From NCBI RefSeq assembly GCF_900747795.2, contig NC_041409.2, positions 71,965,960 through 72,029,959 of the forward strand: 64,000 bases of DNA, written 5' to 3'. Of this stretch, positions 58,201 through 64,000 are shown piece by piece. The notes beneath the pieces were generated by a model. The model saw only the letters and a list, made by a program, of their open reading frames with translations, was not told where the DNA came from and searched no databases. A program made the position numbers and the translations under genes. Each line of letters begins with the position of its first letter. Position 1 is the first letter of the stretch. Source of the stretch: Erpetoichthys calabaricus (lineage: Eukaryota; Chordata; Cladistia; Polypteriformes; Polypteridae).

Positions 58201-61200
58201 AGCAGTTTAGGATTGGCAGGAGAATGGTGGAGGTTTTCCGGAATAGTCTGTAGTCGGCAATGACACCTGATGTGGTGATCATGTTACGACAGTCCTAATA
58301 TGCACAGGAGCCATTATAGTTCTTAAGAGCAGTCAAAGGCTGGATAGATTGGAATGTAATGGTGTTCAAGGTTTAGATGGTAAGTGAATATTTAATCCCA
58401 TTTCAGATCTGCATTTTTTTTTTTTTTTTTTGTACGCTTAGAGACCCTACTGACCTGGTGGCAGAGTGTGACTTGGCTTTGACCTCCAGCACAGTCAGTG
58501 AGCTTGCCGAGGCTCGTCGCACTACCTACCTGTCGGGTCGCTGGATCTGGGATGATCAAAATGGAGAGACCAGCGTTAGCATCACTGGGCCATGGATATG
58601 CCTGCCTAGCAATGGGGACTACTCGGCATATTACAACTGGGTGGAGGAGAAGAGGACCAGTGAAGGACCAGGTACATGGTGGCAGAGAGTTCTTTGTAAC
58701 TATCGCAGTGTTTTTTGTTGGTGTTTGAGTGATAAGACTTTTATTATAATGGCAGGTGTTTTTCAACCAAAAATGTCGTAACCACAAAAAATGCTTGTGC
58801 TCATGTGGGCCTGAGTAGAAAATTCAAAGCAACATACAGTAAGAATTAATATAGGTGATGCATAATAAAAAACGGGTGGAAAAAGACTACACAAGTTTAA
58901 AGGAAGAAAAAAAGACCACGTCTCCTTCTCCAGTGACGGCTTCGTAGCTTGGCATACGGCAATGGTGGGAATTGCCACATAATATAATATTAATGCAAGT
59001 CTTGGGCCATGATATTGTAACCATTTTGTGTTTTGATATACATTTAGTTTTTGTGATTCAATATGGCATTATTTTGCAATTTGTCCCTGTGTCTCTTTGA
59101 CTTAAGTGAACGTTTTTCCTACGGGCAAAAGTATCAAGATATTAAACCAAAGCAGAGAAACCCATGACTCCATCAATGCAACTTTTATTTGTTGCAGAAA
59201 TTGAGTGAAAGTACCTTGTCACTTCCCATGAAACACTGGGAGTATTCAGCTACAGCTTGTAAAACACAAAAGCTGACCTTTACTCTGGGCGAGTCCTTCT
59301 GTTTCTGCTTGGGCTGTCAACCAAATTAGGTTTATCCTCAAACGATTTGATATTCTATCTTGACAATTTTTGGGGTTTACATACGTTAATTTACGTTATC
59401 CTGAGAAGGTGTGGACTACTGCTGTTCTCTCAATACCTCTTTAAACTTTTATACAGAAGCCAACTGGAACCACTATTGCATTTTCAGATCCTGATAAAGA
59501 GTCTGTGGCAGTTACCATTGGAATGGGGTAAATACAACATGATCCTTCACATCCACATTGTGTGTGTTTAAATTATAAAAGACTTTATTGAGAAAGCCAC
59601 CTTCAGCTGTCCTCGGGCAAAGATGAACTTGGGCCACTTCAAACAAAAGCAAATGAAGTCGCTGGAGAGCCTGCCTGTGACTTGCACTGTCCGCTTATCT
59701 TTGTTTTCAGTCATCAGAGTTAAATATTTTTTCTCAAAAACAAAAGTTAACTAAAAAGCACACAACGGAATGGTCTCACACATAACCGGACATAAAACAC
59801 GGCTGTTTGCCTGTTCTCCATCTCTGGCGGGGGTGGCTTGATGGCCAGAGGGAATGCAGTGGTGGCAGTCACAGTGCGACACAATCTGGTTTGTACCTCC
59901 TTGTCATCGTAAGCGGTGGCCCTCCCAGACGAACGCTGCTGTAGGCCCATCCGGTACATGAACATGTTCAGATCCACAATCGGCTGGAGACCGATCAGTG
60001 GATGCTGATATCTCCTTTTCCGTTTCGATCACTTGTATCAAAATCAGAGCTCGACAAGTCCGTGTGATTCGGTGATAATACGCAGAACGTTGCTCAAGGG
60101 GTGTTTTACTTTGTGCATTCGCTTTGGTCTCCTGCCATTTTCGAGGTTGTTATGCTGTTCACTTCTCGTGCACATGCCGGGAATCGAGGTTACATCAATG
60201 AAGCTAACTTTCCTTCTAGCAAAGAGAGTCAAACTAGAGCATAAGAGTGAGTTTTGTCATAGTTTACAACTGATCACCGTCCTCTACTCCTGAATTTCAA
60301 ACAAAAGTTGACATCTGCCCTGAAAGAGTTAATTGCATGAATTTCTGTACTCCTAAATCGAGTTTAATAAATACACCTTCTTGCATTCGTGGCAGCTGGA
60401 GAACTTAATCTGAAACATGCAATTTCCCCAAGCATCGTCATATTAAAGTTCTTTCTTTGCTGTAACATGGTGAAAATCAAACGGCCCACTTGAATGACAT
60501 TAATACAGTGCAGCAGTGCCAGCGTTTAGTAGGCTTTGCTTGTTTCATGCCAACAAACATGTTGCCAGTGCTGCACAGTTCTAACACCCATCTGTACAAG
60601 GCGATTCTTGTCTTAATTGTATGATGGATTTCTACAAACAACACATTGCAACAGTCCACATATTCATAGCCCCAGGCCACCATACTGTACCCTGGTTTGA
60701 CTCCGTGGTGGTGAGATGGAGGATTCAAAATACAGTATTGGATTGTAAGGTGGAAGGCCTTCATCCAGGTGAATACTGAAATGTTTGTAACAATGTGTGC
60801 AGTGCAATTGTAAATCTGAATGCAAATAAGGACTTGTTTAAAAACTTGATTAGTTCTGATTAGTTTCCAAAAATTGGAGTTTGGATTTATCTGCATTGTA
60901 ACTTGGATATTTTGATGAAAACATTCTTTAGGTTATAAGCAATAGAAAGATCTAGTATTGCATTTTCAAGATCTAATTCTTTATTTCTTACATTGTTGTT
61001 AAAAGGCGCCTTTAACTGAGGCTAATTTTCTAGTAGGAATAACCAATGGTGATAGGAAATAAAACTTTATTTATAAATGTGTGTTTGTGCAGGACTCTGC
61101 TGGTACTCGGACAATTTACAAAGCGCACGTTATTTAGACGAGTGTTTTAGGTTTGCCCTCTTTGTTAATTACATGTTGAATATATTATATAATGCAGTGC

Positions 61201-62223
61201 ATTAATGTTAGTTTTTATTTCTTGTGTTTAATGAGTCTGAGGAGCAGGTGGTTTTGAGTTCGTGTTTGCTCTAAGAATCTAATCTCTTACCAGGAGGGAA
61301 GTAGTAAAATGATGATGATGATGATGATGATGTCTTTCAGATATGGATCACATTAACCCTGCTCACACCATCAGTGCTGCTCTCTGCTATGCAACTCAGC
61401 TGGTCAACATCTTATCACACATACTGGACGTCAACCTTCCGAAGAAACTCTGCAACAGGCAAGTATCCAAAACTGGATGAAGTTGATCCTACTGGAGATT
61501 CTTGTTCTTTGGTGGGCTTTTTCAATACAGCATTATGTAATTTAAAGTAACTTCCATTGTATTTTGATTTGATTTAAGTGTACAGTTACTGTTTGATCTG
61601 CATAAATTGTTATTCAGGTCCACAGGGTGAGTGTATCCAGGCAAAGCACCTGAATTTCTGACTTGTCTTTTTTCAGTAGCGTCTTCATTAGTAGGCCAGA
61701 CTGTCAATATGACATTAGGAGGGCGTCATTGCCTCATGGATGTGGCGCTGCTTACATGTTTAAGGCTCATTTCTTAGCCAAATGGGGGTATGAGCTGGGC
61801 TTGGTTATTTTGTAATGACTTTGCAAATGCTTTAGTAAAGTTTCACTGGGAATTTGCTGGAAACATTTAACAAGATCCTTAGATTCGGGAGACCGGTTTC
61901 CGGAGTAAGATTATATCTGGGATACTGGGCATCATTTATAGAACTCTTTTGTGTTTAACTGGTTTTGATTTGTGACACTAGAACAGTTTCTAATTCTCTT
62001 CCTTTCCTCCATTGTTCATTTTATCTGTCCAACTTTTATTGAGCATGGCCTTAAGATCACTTAAATGGATACTACTTGGTAAAAAAAAATATTTTCTCAT
62101 AAAGGCAATTTTTATTCTTTACTCCTTCTTAGTGAATTCTGCTGTGAAAATCTAAGTCGATGCAAGTTTACTCGTGCAGTCAACAAACTGAACACCAACA
62201 TCCTTCACCTGTGCTTCTCCCAG
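43874..62223 (+). CDS. atg14: ATG14 (Barkor), autophagy-specific subunit of PI3-kinase complex I (3' end outside window)
   Basis: Eight exons (43874-44106, 45278-45340, 47351-47393, 49744-49825, 53366-53603, 58442-58671, 61341-61458, 62133-62223) join to 366 in-frame codons; human ATG14 has 492. Family knowledge: ATG14 binds Beclin 1, VPS34 and VPS15 and directs the complex to ER autophagosome formation sites. Seen here: [19 protein letters not shown] with cysteines 47, 50, 59 and 62 (the conserved paired CxxC), a charged coiled-coil region (about 80-205) with [43 protein letters not shown], and [20 protein letters not shown]. The membrane-curvature BATS region is encoded beyond the window. 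The start is the first ATG in the open frame. The intron after exon 7 uses a GC donor. Confidence 0.97.
44858..45220 (+). mobile_element. Full-length young tRNA-derived SINE
   Basis: The tRNA-like head has CGGCACGGTGGCGCAGTGGG (A box) and GGGTTCGCTTCCCGGGTCCT (B box). The body has GTTTGCATGTTCTCCCCGTG and CAAAGACATGCAGGTTAGGT. The tail has CAGCGGGTTGGACGATGGAT. The perfect duplication AAAAAAAACT lies at 44848-44857 and 45221-45230. It is inserted in ATG14 intron 1, 57 bp before exon 2, and is the reference copy for the truncated ones at 7574 and 23676. Confidence 0.93.
45278..45340 (+). CDS. atg14: ATG14 exon 2
   Basis: A 63-nt exon with acceptor CTTTTTTCCAG and donor CAGAG/GTAATG. It encodes [20 protein letters not shown], the start of the coiled coil, equivalent to human FIDKKERLSRLKSKQEEFQK. 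It lies 57 bp after a young SINE. Confidence 0.9.
45963..46030 (-). repeat. Antisense LINE tail
   Basis: TTGTCACTTACAAATTATAC with ACAGTGAAATGCTTC is the reverse of a LINE 3' end (GAAGCATTTCACTGTA...). Low identity. Confidence 0.4.
46433..47230 (-). mobile_element. Antisense 3' end of a non-LTR retrotransposon
   Basis: On the plus strand it reads CCTGATGGTGTAAGGGAGAA, GCGTTGCGGTCCCATGCTGT, CTGTGATGAAGTAGGTGAGG and CAGAGATGTTAATACCATGA. These are the reverse of a fish LINE region encoding the ALVKKAQQRLYFLRxLRK...TVWYGN...RKALQR...LLPSGRRYR C-terminus. The 3' end near 46440 is AAAGATTTTCATTGTAAGGA, then CAATAAAGTTG (minus strand). In ATG14 intron 2; frame destroyed. Confidence 0.75.
47351..47393 (+). 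CDS. atg14: ATG14 exon 3
   Basis: A 43-nt exon with acceptor TATCTCTTTCTAG and donor TTG/GTAAGG. It encodes [14 protein letters not shown], aligned with human VLKAMEGKWITDQL. Confidence 0.93.
47394..49190. other. Proximal part of ATG14 intron 3
   Basis: 1.8 kb with no recognisable gene or element apart from a poly(A) run near 48700. Confidence 0.5.
49190..49490 (+). mobile_element. Old tRNA-derived SINE
   Basis: GGTAGCATGATGATTTAGTG, TTAGCCCTGCCACTTCACAG and ACGTTCAGATTATGACCTGG are diverged A-box to B-box blocks. In ATG14 intron 3. Confidence 0.55.
49576..49624. repeat. Microsatellite (TG)n and T-rich tract
   Basis: TGTGTG units followed by T-rich DNA, about 120 bp before ATG14 exon 4. 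Confidence 0.9.
49744..49825 (+). CDS. atg14: ATG14 exon 4
   Basis: The acceptor is CTTGCTTTTCAG and the donor CACG/GTAAGA. The exon encodes [20 protein letters not shown] and GSEEVKH, nearly identical to the human coiled-coil segment. Confidence 0.95.
50802..51781 (+). mobile_element. Decayed Tc1-like transposon
   Basis: Blocks in transposase order: CAGGCGATGGATACACAGAA, GGAGGCCACCAAGAGATCTC, TCTCGGCTAGAGTTTGCTAG, GGTAATCCTGGAGGAAAACC, CCAACCCCAAACATAAAG and GTGTCCAAAGCTGATGGAGAC in near form. The 3' end is AACAAAGGGGGTGAATAATT, then TTTTGAGGTACAGT. Many gaps; the left terminal repeat was not found. In ATG14 intron 4. Confidence 0.8.
51830..52582. mobile_element. Non-autonomous Tigger-like (Tc/mariner) element, TA-flanked
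   Basis: The left end CAGTAATCTCGCTATATCAC with TTCAACTTTCGCGGCTTCAC, and the right end CACCTATTGCGGGGGGGCTC with GATAGGCAAGGGATGACTG, are inverted repeats flanked by TA (51828-51829 and 52583-52584). No transposase. A CT microsatellite (about 52234-52269) is part of the body. Confidence 0.85.
53366..53603 (+). CDS. atg14: ATG14 exon 5
   Basis: The acceptor is CTTTCTCTTTCCAG and the donor AACAG/GTTCAC (weak after GT). The exon encodes [40 protein letters not shown] and [17 protein letters not shown]. It completes the Beclin 1-binding coiled coil. Confidence 0.95.
53604..55190. other. Start of ATG14 intron 5
   Basis: 1.6 kb, no recognisable element or gene. Confidence 0.5.
55190..55690 (+). 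repeat. Interspersed repeat, family unassigned
   Basis: It starts TTACTAGCTGAAATAACCAG and CATTGCACTGGGAGGAAAAT and ends CACGTGTACCAAGTTTCGCA, then CACTCCAGCCATTTGGAAGT, TGACTTTTTTATATAGAGA. The last blocks are typical of a repeat tail found in many animal genomes (CCAAGTTT...CCAGCCGTTT...TGACTTTTATATATAGA). Confidence 0.55.
55700..57146. other. Middle of ATG14 intron 5
   Basis: No recognisable gene. GGGACCAGGTTTGAGCACCA at 55960 resembles the end of the unclassified repeat at 445-831. Confidence 0.4.
57147..57297 (+). mobile_element. Short tRNA-derived SINE with (TTA)n tail
   Basis: GGTGGTGCAGTGGTAGTGCT (A box), GTGGGTTCGCTTCCCGGTTC (B box), then GAGAAAAGCGCTATATAAAT and a TTATTATTA tail. 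In ATG14 intron 5. Confidence 0.8.
58442..58671 (+). CDS. atg14: ATG14 exon 6
   Basis: The acceptor is TGTACGCTTAG, directly after a run of about 20 T, and the donor is CCAG/GTACAT. The exon encodes [35 protein letters not shown] and [20 protein letters not shown]. Confidence 0.96.
59740..60290 (-). other. CpG-rich block with minus-strand open frames in ATG14 intron 6
   Basis: CpG density jumps against the AT-rich intron. The minus strand is open for [20 protein letters not shown] and on (59977-59747), and for [20 protein letters not shown] (60232-60044). No family recognised. It may be a decayed transposon or a regulatory island. Confidence 0.35.
61306..61332. repeat. GAT trinucleotide microsatellite beside ATG14 exon 7
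   Basis: GATGATGATG run ending 8 bp before the exon 7 acceptor, leaving only TGTCTTTCAG as pyrimidine tract. Confidence 0.9.
61341..61458 (+). CDS. atg14: ATG14 exon 7, followed by a GC donor
   Basis: The acceptor is TGTCTTTCAG, preceded by a GAT microsatellite. The exon encodes [20 protein letters not shown] and [15 protein letters not shown], then AACAG/GCAAGT. The next GT, four bases on, would put a stop at once after joining, so GC is the real donor dinucleotide. Confidence 0.95.
62133..62223 (+). CDS. atg14: ATG14 exon 8 (last in window)
   Basis: The acceptor is TCCTTCTTAG and the donor CCCAG/GTATTC, phase 0. The exon encodes [20 protein letters not shown] and [11 protein letters not shown]. 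No further ATG14 exon is visible in 62224-64000. Confidence 0.95.
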
Positions 62224-64000
62224 GTATTCTTGTGAGTTATTACAAAAATGCACTTTTAGAGCTGTGCCATTGTGGATGAAGGAGCCTAAATTGTGTTTGA
62301 CTTGCATGGTGTTGACCATCTCACTTGTTGGGATTCTGATTCACTTCCTTATTTTCTAGCCTCAGGTTTTTTATATTTTTCTATGAGGGGTTTCTTCTGC
62401 TGTGGACTGTAAAGCAGAACATTCAGATAGTAATTATGACCAAATTCTTCAAATACAGAACCAAATTTGCAGCAAAATCATCTGTACTTATTACAATTTA
62501 AATGGGGTTTACTTAACATTCTGATGTATGTAGTCTGTGGTGTCTGTGCACAGTAGTAAGACTGTAGAGCTTTGCCAAGTGCTGAATCTGCTGCTTTACT
62601 AACTCAGTTTAATCAACACACACAAGCTGATAAAACCTCCACAAGTCAAAACTGGAAGTAGAATGGCTGTTGGCTTGTGGAGGTGGTAAGTCAAATCACA
62701 GGTTTCTGAAATTTCTTGTATTATACACTCCAGACATGGCCTTCTAGGCTCAATCTCTTTTTTTTTTTTCCCGTTGAAGCCGGAATACATTTAAAAATGT
62801 TCCCTCTTGCCCCAAGTGCACCCCAAGTGTTCCTCCTGTCCAAGCATGTCTTAAAGCCTGGTTCTTGGCCTCTTGTCATTTCGAGGTGCCTTGCTCGACT
62901 CCTGTCTGCTTTTAGACTACCAACAATGGTAGACAGGCCCCCATTACCCGTTGTGTAAACGTCAAATGCAACTTTGTGAATACTTTCAGTCTGTGAAGGC
63001 AACCCGGGTTGCGCCTCTTTAGTATTTAGTGACCCAACATTGCTCTGTAGTCCTGTGCTTTGCTGTCATAGAAATGCTCGATTTTAACCTTTTCAGCAAT
63101 TGAACTTTGTACCCCTAAAGTATTGTCATGATCTCTACATCTGATCCACTAAAGCCAAACTAACTAATCCGATTGCTCGTCAGGAACAAACAAATGCACG
63201 CGCACACACGTGTTATGTATGAATGTACGTATGGTGGTTTTGTTTTTATATTGTACATTTTTGCACTATTTAGATGGATGAAGTATACCAGACTTTTAAA
63301 AGCTAGTTTTGGTGAATGTCACTGTGATTTATTTCAGAATAACTGGTTTGTTACCAGTCAGTACAGAACTGTATTTTGACAGTATTGGAGTAACTGTTTA
63401 CAGTTGATTTTGGTTAACATGTAGATTTTAGTACAAGGTGGTTATTTTGTTAAAAGAACAGAAACAACAAATGACTTGACGTATTTTTCTACCTTTTACA
63501 AAACAGTCTGGCACTAGTGCTGTTAAAGTAGCCACTTTTGTCTGGATGAGATGGAGGGACGGCTTAGCTACTGTATTACAAACAAGCTTGATGGACAAAA
63601 TGGCCTCGTTGTCTGCTGTCAATTTTCTTGTGTTCTTGAGTTGTTACCTAAAACATTACATTAGTAATAACGGTCCACTCTTGTGTCCACAACATGCTTG
63701 TTCTAATTTTGTACTGGCCTATGCTCATCATTGGATATTTCAGGGATTCAAACATTGCTGATGCCTTTTTAAACAAGACTTTGTGTGTTTGTTTTTAAAT
63801 TAAATAAAAAAAAAAATAAGTAAACCTTGGGAAGCCAGTTCAATTGAAAAAGCAGGGGCAGAATGTTTGGAGAATTAACAAGAGTAGTCTACATCTTCAG
63901 CACTTGTAAAGATTCAAACCTCTAACAAGAGTCGGACTTCCATTCTCTTATGGCCATTCCTCCACCTTGAAACTAGAATGAGAAATAAATCGACGTTGCT
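62224..64000. other. ATG14 intron 8 to window end
   Basis: 1.8 kb with no further ATG14 exon and no recognisable element. Confidence 0.5.

Noticed and set aside
61459-61466. GT at 61463 as the exon 7 donor of ATG14
   Set aside because: Using it gives AAC AGG CAA and then an immediate TGA after joining exon 8; the GC donor keeps the conserved LCNSEFC reading.

Overview
The window is vertebrate nuclear DNA, almost certainly from a ray-finned fish. It carries three intron-rich host genes on the + strand, with orthodox splice sites and human-like exon phases. The introns and gaps are full of fish-type repeats: Tc1-like, piggyBac, PIF-Harbinger, Helitron and Tigger-like DNA elements, RTE, L2 and L1-like LINEs, and several tRNA-derived SINE families. 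Low gene density, long introns and the repeat mix suggest a non-teleost such as a bichir or reedfish, but that is only an impression. There is no prokaryotic content.

Layout: (1) 1-14,033 holds JMJD7, seven exons running from codon ~22 to the stop; the first short exon lies outside the window. Its introns hold a nearly whole Tc1-like transposon interrupted by an unknown 432-bp insert. (2) 14,034-17,000 is intergenic, with two decayed Tc1-like elements, one of them a head-to-head pair. (3) 17,000-40,800 holds TBPL2 (TRF3), all seven coding exons. A 17-codon first exon in a CpG-rich patch is followed by a 13.5-kb intron that holds a Helitron remnant, an L2 LINE, an L1-like LINE with a piggyBac element inside it, a PIF-Harbinger element and a foldback element containing a SINE. 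A 1.9-kb RTE copy lies in intron 3. (4) 40,800-43,640 is intergenic, with degenerate minus-strand coding-like sequence I could not name. (5) 43,640-64,000 holds ATG14, from a compact CpG-rich promoter through eight exons (366 codons); the C-terminal exons lie beyond the window.

The three genes are not known to share a pathway. JMJD7 is a 2-oxoglutarate oxygenase that hydroxylates a lysine in DRG GTPases. TBPL2 is the oocyte and early-embryo TBP paralogue. ATG14 is the autophagy-specific subunit of the class III PI3-kinase complex. TBPL2 and ATG14 are also neighbours in human (14q22), whereas human JMJD7 is on 15q15, so the JMJD7-TBPL2-ATG14 order is a useful synteny marker.

The most unusual points are: the tiny distant TBPL2 first exon; a GC-AG intron in ATG14; a promoter cluster of three CACGTG boxes plus an NRF1-type palindrome upstream of ATG14; a short piggyBac derivative that keeps an open reading frame for the N-terminal transposase half with its own poly(A) signal; and several nested elements. 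I found no undescribed multi-gene system. The best unknowns are the 432-bp insert in the Tc1 terminal repeat and two minus-strand protein remnants (31.7-32.4 kb and 41.2-42.5 kb).
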